NCBI RefSeq assembly: GCF_009905725.1
Contig: NZ_JAAAKV010000016.1
Coordinates: 1-64,000 of the forward strand
Origin: Emticicia sp. CRIBPO
Lineage (GTDB): Bacteria; Bacteroidota; Bacteroidia; Cytophagales; Spirosomataceae
Length of the DNA stretch: 64,000 bases
Reading direction: 5' to 3'
Shown here: piece by piece, positions 42,127-51,031 of the stretch
Position numbering within the stretch: position 1 is the first letter of the stretch
How the letters are laid out: each line of letters starts with the position of its first letter
Notes under the pieces: model-generated
Told to the model about the DNA's origin: nothing
Seen by the model: only the letters and a program-made list of their open reading frames with translations
The model's database searches: none
Translations under genes and position numbers: made by a program

Positions 42127-44256
42127 ATGCCTCAACCGAATACCAGATTGACCGGAAACCCGGGTTTAATAAGACTTTCTTTTGTTCTTCTGGGATGTTT
42201 CTGCCTGTTTGCAGGCTCAGAAGCACCCTCAGACACCAACTGGCCGGGTTATAACGGCGGGGATGATGCCAATCATTTTTCGGATCTGAGCCAGATCAAT
42301 ACCGGCAATGTAAGTCAGCTCAAGGTAGCCTGGGAGTATGCTTCCGGAGGTGCGGATACGGTGAAAAACACGACGCAGATGCAGTGTAATCCGGTCATTA
42401 TTGATGGGGTGATGTACGGCGTTTCGGCGGGGTCGCAGGCGTTTGCGGTGGATGCCGCTACAGGTAAGGAAATCTGGAAAACAGACTTCAAAGACCAGAC
42501 CTTCAGCATGACCAGCCGCGGCGTCACCTACTGGACGGATGGTAAAGTATCAAGGATTTTCTTTGCCTACGGAGCGTTTCTTTATGCCCTGGATGCCCGG
42601 ACCGGTGAGCCGGTGACGACATTCGGTTCACAGGGTAAAATACACCTGATAGACGGCCTTCAACGACCGGGGGCGGATGAGTACGTGATTTCAAACACAC
42701 CCGGTGTGATCTATAGAAACCTGCTGATCGTCGGCACGCGGGTTTCGGAAAGTGCCACGGCCCTGCTGGGCGATATCCGGGCTTATGATGTGCGGACAGG
42801 AAAGAAAATGTGGACTTTTCATACGATTCCCCGGCCGGGAGAATATGGCTATAACACCTGGGAGAAACAAAATTACCGGAACCTGGGCGGAGCCAACAAC
42901 TGGATGGGGATGGCGATTGACCAGAAAAGAGGCATTGTGTATGCTCCGACAGGTTCGGCGGCCTTTGATTTTTATGGCGGCAACCGGAAGGGGGACAACC
43001 TGTTTGCGAACTGCCTGCTGGCCCTGGATGCCCGGACAGGCAAGCGACTGTGGCATTTCCAGACAGTGCATCACGACATCTGGGACCGGGACATCCCTGC
43101 ACCGCCGAACCTGTTCACGATCGTGAAAGATGGCAGGAAAACAGATGTGGTGTCGGTGCTGAGCAAGCAGGGTTTTACTTTTGTGTTTGACCGGGTGAGC
43201 GGCAAACCTGTGTTTCCTATTGTAGAAAGGCCTTTTCCGGCCTCCACCATCCCGGGTGAAAAGGCCTCTCCTACCCAACCCATCCCGATGTTACCGGAAC
43301 CGTTTACACGCCAGGGTTTTACGGCAGAGGATGTGAACAGCTTTGCCGAAAACCGGGACGCCCTGGTGGCTGAAGTAAAGAAGTCGGTCACAGGCACGCC
43401 TTTTACCCCGCTGGGGCATCAACGTACGGTGTTTTTTCCGGGCACAGACGGCGGGGCACAATGGGGCGGAGCAGCTGTGGATGAGAAAGGGATCATGTAT
43501 GTTCCGGCCAAAGAAAACCCGGTGTACAGTTCACTGATAGAAGCTCCTAAAAAGGAAGAAAGTACGGTTTCGTCGGGCAAACAGTTGTATCTGCGGTATT
43601 GCGGTGCCTGCCACGGAGCGAACCGGGAGGGCAACGAAGACGGGACTTATCCGTCACTTCAAAAGGTCAAAGACAAATATGATGAAGCGGCCATGCTGCA
43701 GCTGCTGACCAAAGGCCGGGGGATGATGCCGGCATTTACGCAGCTTAAAGCCGCAGAGAGCAAGGCCATTGTTGCGTTTATTTCAGGCAGGAATACGAGT
43801 GTTCAGACAACCACCGGGAAGACCCTTTCACAATCTCCGTATCTGCATACCGGTTATAACCGCTGGTATGACAGCAAGGGCTACCCCATCAGCACGCCAC
43901 CCTGGGGGACACTGACGGCCACCAACATCAACACCGGCAAACGCCTCTGGCAGATTCCCCTGGGTGAATACCCTGAACTGACGGCCAAAGGCATACCGCC
44001 GACCGGTACAGACAACTACGGCGGCCCGGCCGTGACGACAGGCGGGCTGATCTTCATCGCTGCCACCAAAGACCAGATGTTCAGGGCGATAGACCGTCAG
44101 ACGGGCCGGATACTCTGGCAAACGGCCCTCCCGGCAGCAGGTTATGCCTCACCGAGTGTTTATTCGGTCCATGGCAAACAATATGTGGTGATTGCCTGCG
44201 GCGGCGGGAAATTAAAGACCAAGTCGGGGGACAGGTATGTGGCGTTTGGGCTGTGA
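42127..44256 (+). CDS. PQQ-dependent dehydrogenase with C-terminal cytochrome c domain (lipoprotein)
   Basis: The frame is open from a GTG at 41983. The ATG at 42127 leads into a lipoprotein-like signal (IRLSFVLLGCFCLFAGS) and gives 709 residues. The N-terminal part is a quinoprotein propeller: WPGYNGGDDANHFSDLSQIN, tryptophan-docking repeats such as YALDARTGEPVTTFG and LALDARTGKRLWHFQTVHHD, and NWMGMAIDQKRGIVYAPTGS. A haem c motif, RYCGACHGANREGN, lies near residue 492, inserted before the last propeller blades (WGTLTATNINTGKRLWQIPL). It resembles glucose/alcohol-type PQQ enzymes that pass electrons to haem c. The substrate is unknown; no PQQ biosynthesis genes are nearby. Confidence 0.88.
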   Translation: MPQPNTRLTGNPGLIRLSFVLLGCFCLFAGSEAPSDTNWPGYNGGDDANHFSDLSQINTGNVSQLKVAWEYASGGADTVKNTTQMQCNPVIIDGVMYGVSAGSQAFAVDAATGKEIWKTDFKDQTFSMTSRGVTYWTDGKVSRIFFAYGAFLYALDARTGEPVTTFGSQGKIHLIDGLQRPGADEYVISNTPGVIYRNLLIVGTRVSESATALLGDIRAYDVRTGKKMWTFHTIPRPGEYGYNTWEKQNYRNLGGANNWMGMAIDQKRGIVYAPTGSAAFDFYGGNRKGDNLFANCLLALDARTGKRLWHFQTVHHDIWDRDIPAPPNLFTIVKDGRKTDVVSVLSKQGFTFVFDRVSGKPVFPIVERPFPASTIPGEKASPTQPIPMLPEPFTRQGFTAEDVNSFAENRDALVAEVKKSVTGTPFTPLGHQRTVFFPGTDGGAQWGGAAVDEKGIMYVPAKENPVYSSLIEAPKKEESTVSSGKQLYLRYCGACHGANREGNEDGTYPSLQKVKDKYDEAAMLQLLTKGRGMMPAFTQLKAAESKAIVAFISGRNTSVQTTTGKTLSQSPYLHTGYNRWYDSKGYPISTPPWGTLTATNINTGKRLWQIPLGEYPELTAKGIPPTGTDNYGGPAVTTGGLIFIAATKDQMFRAIDRQTGRILWQTALPAAGYASPSVYSVHGKQYVVIACGGGKLKTKSGDRYVAFGL

Positions 44257-44504
44257 TAAAACGTACGTTCCGGTGCTGTCAGGTGGTCAGATATCAGTAT
44301 ATTTTGTACCGGAAGCAGCCGGGTCGTGATTCTCTTATTTTATCCATATCTTATACTATTTTATAAGTATTGATACAATTTGTGCAAATGTTTGCAGGTA
44401 AGTGTAAAACGCACTTTTGAAAGAAGGCAGGCAATTTCGCGGGAACGCTCAAGGATTTATAACTTTTCTGATAAATAAATTAATTTTATCAAGTCGAATA
44501 ATTA

Positions 44505-44612
44505 AAATACTTTTGTATCAGGATAAAAGTATTATCGCTTTCCCCTGACCGGGAAAAGATGATAAGGAAATGAACACTCCCCCGGCCTCCGGGGTGAGTG
44601 TTTTTTTGTTAA
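44505..44612 (+). ncRNA. Candidate structured small RNA or leader ending in an intrinsic terminator
   Basis: Three consecutive hairpins: AATACTTTT/AAAAGTATT; TTATC-G-CTTTCCC with GGGAAAAG-AT-GATAA (loop CTGACC); then CACTCCCCCGG/CCGGGGTGAGTG with loop CCT and a T7 run (about 44575-44607). TACTTTTG at 44508-44515 could instead be a -7 box giving a transcript of about 90 bases. It ends 268 bases before the carbohydrate-binding protein gene and starts 250 bases after the PQQ gene, so it may be independent or an attenuator. Confidence 0.45.
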
Positions 44613-44776
44613 AAGCCGGCATATTGATGATGTAAATACATTATTGGGAATTCGATATTTCTGCCGCAATATCGTCGCAGACAGGCGTTGCCTGCCACTT
44701 CCCTACTAATTCAATCCCAATCCAATCACTCACTCAATCATTCAATCATTCATTCATTTATTCCATCATTCTCCCT

Positions 44777-44784
44777 TACATTTG
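44777..44784 (+). promoter_or_regulatory. Possible -7 box of the carbohydrate-binding lipoprotein gene
   Basis: TACATTTG fits TAnnTTTG and lies about 95 bases before the ATG at 44880. No clear TTTG lies 20 bases upstream, where a run of CATTCATTCA-like microsatellite (about 44709-44760) occupies the site. Confidence 0.3.
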
Positions 44785-44879
44785 CCTTTTTCACCTCAAT
44801 TTTTTATGGGCGTACTGCATTTCCGGTGGTTTGTCCGTTTGTATTATTTAACAAGCACTATGTAATTAATGATACCAAT

Positions 44880-47495
44880 ATGAATAGAAGAAGTTTATCA
44901 GCAGCCGGCCTTGTCCTGACGCTCATTTTAATTTTCCAATCCTGTAAGACGAACGACGTCGATTCAAAAACTCCTGTTGTTACGGCTATTAACTGTTCGG
45001 GTGTTACATTTTCAGCCACCGCCACCAGCGGGACTTCTTATACCGCCACTGCCAATGTGCCTTATACAGGTGGCAACGGCGTCACTTACGAAGCCGGAAC
45101 AACCGTCGCTTCAATAGGTGTGACAGGTCTGACCGCCACCCTAGCTGCCGGAACACTGACCAGCGGAAACGGCGGTACAGCGGCTTTTACTATCGCAGGT
45201 ACGCCAGCCTCTGCCGGAACAGCGAGTTTTCCCATTGAGCTGGGCGGACAATCCTGCACCCTGGATCTGACCGTAGTGGCCTCCACTGCCAGTATTTCGT
45301 CACTGACCAGTACAGCCACTCCGGCCGGAGGCACCAGCGGCTCGGCATATTCCGGTACGGTTACCTTAGCCTACACCGGCGGCAACGGTGGAAAATATGA
45401 TGTTTCAACGGCTTCTTCAACAGGTGTGGAAGGTCTGACGGCCACTTTAGCGGCCGGGACTCTGAGCAACGGGGCTGGTAACCTGACCTATACCATTTCA
45501 GGCACGCCCACTTCCTCGGGGACAGCTACTTTTAACCTGAATTTCGGGGGACAAAGTTATACAATTGCGATCGCTGTAGCGGTGGGCACATCGGGAGCAG
45601 GCACAGCCAAAGATACCGTGGTGATCGCTTATTCAGGCACGAGTGCTTCGGTAAACAATGCTTTTGCGGGCGATGGAGTTATCGTTGCTGTCAGCGGGGC
45701 AGATGTGACGGTGACCTCTAAAAACACCACCAAAGAAATTGTGTACCTGTTGTCAGGCTCAGCCACGAAAGGCAGTTTCAAAATTTACAGTGAGTACAAA
45801 TTCAATATTACGATGAAAGGCCTGACCCTGACAAACAGCTCCGGCCCTGCGATCAACATACAGTCGGGTAAAAAAGCGACCATCAATGTACTGGCCGGTA
45901 CAACCAACAACCTGACAGACGGTGTCACTTACGCCACCAGCAGCGAGGATCAGAAAGGTACGTTCTTCAGTGAAGGACAACTCAGCTTTTTGGGCTCTGG
46001 TACCCTGAATGTGACCGGAAACAACAAACACGGGATTGTTTCTGACGATTATATTTATGTAAGTGAGTCCAATATTGTCGTTAAAGCGGCTGCGAAAGAC
46101 GGGATCCATGCCAACGATTATTTTGCGATGGACAACGGAACACTTAACATTACCTCGTCTGGTGACGGCGTAGAAGCGGAAGAAGGCTACATCACCATCA
46201 ACGGCGGCTCGGTGACGATCAACAGTGTAGACGACGGGCTTACGGCTACTTATGAAGGCACTGACGCTGCCATCACCCCATATGTTACCGTGAAAGGAGG
46301 TACCCTTAAAATAACCACTACAGGTGATAAAGGCAATGCCATCAAGAGTGAGAGTTATACCATGATAGGCACTTCTGAGGCAGTTACCCTGGCGGTCAGC
46401 GGAAAAGGAGCCAAAGGCATCAAAACATCCGGTGACTTTACCCTTACTGCGGGTACCGTTAAAATCACGGTGACGGGTGCGGCCTATTATGTGACAGCCG
46501 ATGCGGATATTGCGGCTTCTGCCGGGATCAACTGCGATAAAAACCTGGCGATTAAAGGAGGCAACCTGACCATCACCAACACCGGGGCAGGTGGAAAAGG
46601 CATCACAGTAGACGGCACGGCGACCATCAGCGGAGCCACGACCAACATCACGGCTTCAGGTGCCAAATATACCTACACCAGTGCCATTACCAGCGAAGCC
46701 AAAGGTTTCAAAAGCGACGGGGCCTTCAGTATGACCAACGGCGACCTGAACATTGCGGCCACCGATGACGGCATCAAATCCGAGACCTCGGTAACCGTAA
46801 GCAACGGGAACATCAATATCACGAAATCGATAGAAGGTATAGAAGCACCGCTGATTACTTTTGCGGGAGGAGTGACCAACGTAACGGCATCAAACGACGG
46901 CATCAATGCCACCAAAGGTACGACCAACGGAGGCACGGAATCCAATGACGGCAGCCATCTGTATGTAACCGGAGGGGTATTGATTGTGTCGGGAAGTGAT
47001 GCGATAGACAGCAACGGGAACTTCACCATCAGCGGTGGAACGACCATCATCTGCGGTCCGACCAATGCACCGGAAGAAGGCATCGACGTGAACGGTAACT
47101 TCCTGGTAAACGGCGGTATCCTGATTTCTGCAGGCTCCAACTCCAGTATGACCAAGGCCATGGGAACAGCCTCCACGCAGGTGTCGATGTACATCAAGTC
47201 AAGTGCCCAGCTGGCAAGCAGTTCGGTACTGCGGATTGAAAATGCCTCCGGCACCGAAATCGTCACATTTAAACCTAAAAACGGGGCCTATTTTTTCCAT
47301 TTCTCTAATCCGGGCTTAGCCAGAAATACAGGCTATAAGATCTACTTCGGTGGTACTTACACAGGGGGAAGCTTTGTGGGAGGTTCATCAGGATGGGGGT
47401 TATACACAGGCGGTACTTATTCCAATTCGGGTGCAACGTTGAAAGCAAGTCCTACGACTTCAAACGCGACGACAGTTAACACGATAACCTTCTGA
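44880..47495 (+). CDS. Cthe_2159-type carbohydrate-binding beta-helix lipoprotein with two Ig-like domains
   Basis: The ATG at 44880 gives the signal MNRRSLSAAGLVLTLILIFQSC (lipobox FQSC); the longer frame from 44688 is not used. It gives 871 residues. Residues about 25-215 hold two homologous Ig-like repeats (YTGGNGVTYEAGTTVASIGV ... and YTGGNGGKYDVSTASSTGVE). The rest is a right-handed beta-helix of the DUF4353 / Cthe_2159 family (DGIHANDYFAMDNGTLNITS, GDGVEAEEGYITINGGSVTI, DDGIKSETSVTVSNGNINIT). The founding protein binds cellulose and acidic sugars with calcium. Probably anchored at the cell surface. Confidence 0.88.
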   Translation: MNRRSLSAAGLVLTLILIFQSCKTNDVDSKTPVVTAINCSGVTFSATATSGTSYTATANVPYTGGNGVTYEAGTTVASIGVTGLTATLAAGTLTSGNGGTAAFTIAGTPASAGTASFPIELGGQSCTLDLTVVASTASISSLTSTATPAGGTSGSAYSGTVTLAYTGGNGGKYDVSTASSTGVEGLTATLAAGTLSNGAGNLTYTISGTPTSSGTATFNLNFGGQSYTIAIAVAVGTSGAGTAKDTVVIAYSGTSASVNNAFAGDGVIVAVSGADVTVTSKNTTKEIVYLLSGSATKGSFKIYSEYKFNITMKGLTLTNSSGPAINIQSGKKATINVLAGTTNNLTDGVTYATSSEDQKGTFFSEGQLSFLGSGTLNVTGNNKHGIVSDDYIYVSESNIVVKAAAKDGIHANDYFAMDNGTLNITSSGDGVEAEEGYITINGGSVTINSVDDGLTATYEGTDAAITPYVTVKGGTLKITTTGDKGNAIKSESYTMIGTSEAVTLAVSGKGAKGIKTSGDFTLTAGTVKITVTGAAYYVTADADIAASAGINCDKNLAIKGGNLTITNTGAGGKGITVDGTATISGATTNITASGAKYTYTSAITSEAKGFKSDGAFSMTNGDLNIAATDDGIKSETSVTVSNGNINITKSIEGIEAPLITFAGGVTNVTASNDGINATKGTTNGGTESNDGSHLYVTGGVLIVSGSDAIDSNGNFTISGGTTIICGPTNAPEEGIDVNGNFLVNGGILISAGSNSSMTKAMGTASTQVSMYIKSSAQLASSSVLRIENASGTEIVTFKPKNGAYFFHFSNPGLARNTGYKIYFGGTYTGGSFVGGSSGWGLYTGGTYSNSGATLKASPTTSNATTVNTITF

Positions 47496-47578
47496 TTTTG
47501 AGAAGGAGAACGGAGAACTGAAAAACGAACCAAGGCTGCCCGGAGTCATTGACTTCTACCCCTGGGAAATAAATTCTG

Positions 47579-47614
47579 AAACCGGCATGGGTGAGACTGT
47601 GCCGGTTTTTTTTG
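47579..47614 (+). terminator. Terminator of the carbohydrate-binding protein gene
   Basis: AAACCGGCA pairs with TGCCGGTTT around a 12-base loop and runs into a T8 tract. It lies 84 bases after the stop at 47495. Confidence 0.75.
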
Positions 47615-47737
47615 GCTTTTAGCGGTTAGCTATTAGCTTTATAAGAGAACAGTGTAGGACCAGCATTTGTGAAATACTCTGTTCGCGGATGGCAAACAAA
47701 GAACAGGAAAATTAAAATAAACCATCACAAATCAGCA

Positions 47738-48436
47738 TTATTTTACGACTTTAAACAAATACCCCACCCCTTTCAGCGTCATGATTTCCACGCCGGGGTC
47801 TTGTCTGAAGTATTCCCTGAGGCGGGTGATGTAGACGTCGAGGTTACGGGAGTTGAAGAAGGAGTCGTCGCCCCAGACTTTCAGGAGGATGTCTTTGCGT
47901 AAGACTTTGAAATTGAGGTTTTCGGAGAGTATTTTGAGCAGTTCGGCCTCTCTGTAGGACAGCTTACGGATGGTTTCTCCGAAATGCAGCTCCTGTTGCT
48001 GTGGTAAAAAACGGTACTGACCCAAATCATAAGCCTCAGACATGAGCGGAGCCTGACCGGCCTTGCCGCCTACGAGCTGACGGAGGTTGTGGATCCTGAC
48101 GATCAGTTCTTCCATGCTGAAGGGTTTCCTCAGGTAATCGTTACCGCCGGACTCAAATCCTTTCAATACATCTTCGGTCTGGGTTTTGGCCGTCAGGAAA
48201 AGGATGGGCATCTGCTGGTCGATGGCCCGGATCTCGCGGGCAAGTTCGAAGCCGTCTTTGTAAGGCAGCATCACATCCAGCACACAGACATCGGGCTGAA
48301 ACTTACGGAACGCGGGCATTACCTCGCGGCCGTCAGACACCATACAAATCTCAAAATCACGGCTTTCCAGGCTCTCTTTGACGATCTTGCCCAGAAACAC
48401 CTCGTCTTCCACATATAATAACCTGATCCTGCTCAT
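47738..48436 (-). CDS. OmpR/PhoB-type response regulator
   Basis: 232 residues. Receiver domain with the acidic triad at VEDE, acceptor D54 in CVLDVMLPYKDG, T82 in LFLTAKT and K104 in DYLRKPFS. The C-terminal winged helix has KLSYREAELLKILSENLNFKVLRKDILLKVWGDDSFFNSRNLDVYITRLREYF and ends in GVGYLFKVVK. All phosphorelay residues are present. The gene starts three bases after the stop of the kinase gene, so the two are co-transcribed. In Bacteroidota this pair is commonly found behind a TonB-barrel plus GLPGLI pair, as here. Confidence 0.95.
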   Translation of the reverse strand: MSRIRLLYVEDEVFLGKIVKESLESRDFEICMVSDGREVMPAFRKFQPDVCVLDVMLPYKDGFELAREIRAIDQQMPILFLTAKTQTEDVLKGFESGGNDYLRKPFSMEELIVRIHNLRQLVGGKAGQAPLMSEAYDLGQYRFLPQQQELHFGETIRKLSYREAELLKILSENLNFKVLRKDILLKVWGDDSFFNSRNLDVYITRLREYFRQDPGVEIMTLKGVGYLFKVVK

Positions 48437-48439
48437 AAC

Positions 48440-50074
48440 TTACTTCTTTAACGTCACCGTAAACCGGCTTCCTGCATCGACTGTGCTTTCGAGGTGCACC
48501 TGCCCGCCGTGCAGTCTGACGATATTTTTCACATAATTAAGTCCCAGGCCATAGCCTTTTACATTGTGCCGGTCACCTGTCGGCACCCTGAAAAACTTCT
48601 CGAACACCTGGTTTCTGTATTCTTTCGGAATGCCGATGCCGTTATCACTGATGCTGATGCTTACCTGCTCTTCATTTTCGCTGAGCTGCAGCCTGACCAC
48701 CGGCGATTCCCCGCCATATTTGAGGGCGTTATCGATGAGGTTGTTCAGGACGTTGGTCATGTGAGTACGGTCGGCGGCTACCGTAAAGTTTTGGCCGGTT
48801 GTCTTTAATGATATTTCCGCTTTCTCATTCTCAAAACGGGGTTTCCAGACCTGGTACACCTGGTCGGTGAGGGCTGCAAAATCCAGTTGCTCCAGGGCCA
48901 GCTCGACAGATTGTTGTTCAAGCACCGATGATTTCAGGATGTTATCGACCATCAGCGAAAGCCTGTCCAATTCATTCCGGGAAATCTCCAGGTACTCTTT
49001 CGACAATTCGGGATTGGCCGACCCTCCGAAATTCTGCAGGGCTTCAAGGGCCACGCTGACCGTAGCCAAAGGCGTTTTCAGCTCGTGGGTGACATTGCTG
49101 ATGAGGTCGTTTTTGATGGCATTGAGCCTGTTTTGCTGTTGCAGGCTGCGGTAAATAAACCCGAACGCCAGACCTGTAAGGGCCAGCAAAAAGACAGAAA
49201 ACAAGATCTGGGTGGTGATTTTTGAGAATATGTACTTCCTGTATTCCGGAAACTCCGCCACAAAATTAGAACCTCCGGGCTGGGCACTGCTGAGCAGCAT
49301 ACTTTTGGCGAGCAAACTGTCAGGTCTGACGATGCTGTCGCGGCTGAGGGTAAATTTCAGGGTTTTGCCGGATTTAGACAGCTGTTTTCTGAAGGCCCTG
49401 TAAACGGTATCGGTTTTCAGGCTGTCAAAGGCCAGGTTAAGATAAATCATCCGGTCTTCTTTCGTCTGTCTCCGGCCTTCCTCCAGTGTGCCGAGTTTTT
49501 TAGCCCACACGGCATTCTGAAAAGGTTTGACGATCCTCGCCAGATTAGCCAGGGTATCGGGCCTGTAGCCGGGAGAAGACATCGTCATGCTGATCACAAA
49601 ACTGAAGTTTTTCGAAGAGTCGGGCCTTTTACGGACAATAATGCTTTTGATGGAATCAGGCGGGATATTGAGGGCAGTGTTGCTGCCCCTCGCAAAACCT
49701 TTCAGTTTCATTCCAGGCGGAATAGACACAGAGTCATTCCTGATCATGACCATGGTTCTGGGCGGCAGAGAATCCCTGAGTACCACTTTATGGTCCATCC
49801 TGTTAGTGAGGATCAAAGTATTCTTTTTTGAGGGTTTAGAGGCCCTTCCCTTTTTGAGTTCAGCCCTGTCACTCATTACTATGGCCTGATCCAGTTTTTG
49901 TTTCACAGCCGAATCTTCCAGGGTCCTTACGGTTTGTTTAAACAGCAGGTCCGACTCCTTATACAGGTTCGATTTCTGCTCCAGGTACTCTTTCCTGAGC
50001 CAGAAACCCTGAAAGGCCGTCAGCAATACCATGCTGACGACCATGAGGATCAATGCTGTTTTATTTCCTTTCAT
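48440..50074 (-). CDS. Membrane sensor histidine kinase
   Basis: 544 residues. Helices near residues 8-25 and about 290-315 (ILFSVFLLALTGLAFGFIYR) bound a periplasmic sensor of about 260 residues with no recognised fold. HisKA: LISNVTHELKTPLATVSVAL with H near residue 330. HATPase: NVLNNLIDNALKYGG (N box), ISDNGIGIPKEY (G1), VFEKFFRVPTG (F box) and GYGLGLNYVKNIVRLHGG (G2). It partners the OmpR-type regulator encoded directly downstream. The sensor may monitor the envelope state linked to the TonB barrel and GLPGLI proteins encoded upstream. Confidence 0.94.
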   Translation of the reverse strand: MKGNKTALILMVVSMVLLTAFQGFWLRKEYLEQKSNLYKESDLLFKQTVRTLEDSAVKQKLDQAIVMSDRAELKKGRASKPSKKNTLILTNRMDHKVVLRDSLPPRTMVMIRNDSVSIPPGMKLKGFARGSNTALNIPPDSIKSIIVRKRPDSSKNFSFVISMTMSSPGYRPDTLANLARIVKPFQNAVWAKKLGTLEEGRRQTKEDRMIYLNLAFDSLKTDTVYRAFRKQLSKSGKTLKFTLSRDSIVRPDSLLAKSMLLSSAQPGGSNFVAEFPEYRKYIFSKITTQILFSVFLLALTGLAFGFIYRSLQQQNRLNAIKNDLISNVTHELKTPLATVSVALEALQNFGGSANPELSKEYLEISRNELDRLSLMVDNILKSSVLEQQSVELALEQLDFAALTDQVYQVWKPRFENEKAEISLKTTGQNFTVAADRTHMTNVLNNLIDNALKYGGESPVVRLQLSENEEQVSISISDNGIGIPKEYRNQVFEKFFRVPTGDRHNVKGYGLGLNYVKNIVRLHGGQVHLESTVDAGSRFTVTLKK

Positions 50075-50113
50075 CAGGTGTAAATATACCGGTTTATCCT
50101 AAAATCCCGAAGC

Positions 50114-50917
50114 TTAATTTCTGATGACTCTCATGCCTCCGCCCTGGCTGCTTACTTCCTTCATGTAATCATCCCTGATCTTTTTGAATTCAGCTTCAGT
50201 CACTTTCTTGCCGCCGGAAGGCAGTTTCAGGTCGGTTACTTTCTTCAATTCCACTTTCGCAGCCGAAATGACCGTTTCGCCTTCATTGATGTCTACTTCC
50301 ATCACCAATCCTGGAAGACCGCCGTAGCTGCCCGGCCCTGCCGGACTCGGAATGTCCTGGGTAAACCATGCCACTACCTTTACATCTTTAGGTTCAGGAG
50401 GCGTCGCCGGGCCATTACCGGCAGGACCGCCGTTGTTGATCCTGATGACCGCTCCGCCCGTTTCTTTCTGGGTGGTGGTGGCCTGAACGCACTCATAGCC
50501 GTTGATCTTACGGGTGACGGCAGGATTCAACTTCCAGGCCATTCTTTTCAAACTGTCCTGGATCAGGAATTTCTTACCGGCCAGTTCACGTAATTCCACC
50601 AGGGTTTTGTTGTCAAAATGACGGTAAACTTCACTCTGAGGGGCTCTGAATACCATTCTTACGGTACGGCCGTCATTTTCGGAAGTGGACTCATCATCTG
50701 CTTCCTCGAAACTTTTGTACAAAGACTCGGGTCCTTTAATGCTCAGTTGCATCTTCACCGTTCTGAACTCCGGCACCATGGCTTTCATGGCTTCGTCCTG
50801 GATGCGGCGGTGCATATTTATTTTTTGTTCATAGATAATGACGCCTTCCGCCGACTGGGCAAACATGTTCGCCGCCGGGGACAAGAGCAACATCAGGGCT
50901 AAAATTCTGTTTTTCAT
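50114..50917 (-). CDS. GLPGLI family protein
   Basis: The start MKNRILALMLLLSP (ATG 50917, eight codons inside the frame) begins a signal peptide ending NMFAQ. It gives 267 residues. The family signature is PAGPGSYGGLPGLVMEVDIN. Also typical are EGVIIYEQKINMHRR at the N-terminus and ITGKKFLIQDS-like and KINGYECVQATT segments. GLPGLI proteins are periplasmic, specific to Bacteroidota, and usually encoded next to a TonB-dependent barrel; their biochemical role is unsettled. Here the barrel gene lies upstream and the kinase downstream, with a gap of about 40 bases to the kinase. Confidence 0.92.
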   Translation of the reverse strand: MKNRILALMLLLSPAANMFAQSAEGVIIYEQKINMHRRIQDEAMKAMVPEFRTVKMQLSIKGPESLYKSFEEADDESTSENDGRTVRMVFRAPQSEVYRHFDNKTLVELRELAGKKFLIQDSLKRMAWKLNPAVTRKINGYECVQATTTQKETGGAVIRINNGGPAGNGPATPPEPKDVKVVAWFTQDIPSPAGPGSYGGLPGLVMEVDINEGETVISAAKVELKKVTDLKLPSGGKKVTEAEFKKIRDDYMKEVSSQGGGMRVIRN

Positions 50918-50953
50918 TTTATTTAATTGTTTGATTTTCAATATTCTTTTTCC

Positions 50954-51020
50954 ATGTCCTCCGGCCTGAAGGCCGGGGGCAAAATAAGCAAGGTTTTGGG
51001 CCTGACGGCCCGGTGCTTAG
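50954..51020 (-). promoter_or_regulatory. Two GC hairpins between the TonB barrel and GLPGLI genes
   Basis: CCGGCCT-GA-AGGCCGG at 50955-50971 and GGGCC-TGAC-GGCCC near 51000 lie in the 114-base gap between the co-directional genes. There is no T run. They may stabilise or partly end the upstream transcript, but the same CCTTCAGGCC motif recurs near 54105-54160, so they may simply be dispersed repeats. Confidence 0.35.
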
Positions 51021-51031
51021 GAGGGGGCTCC

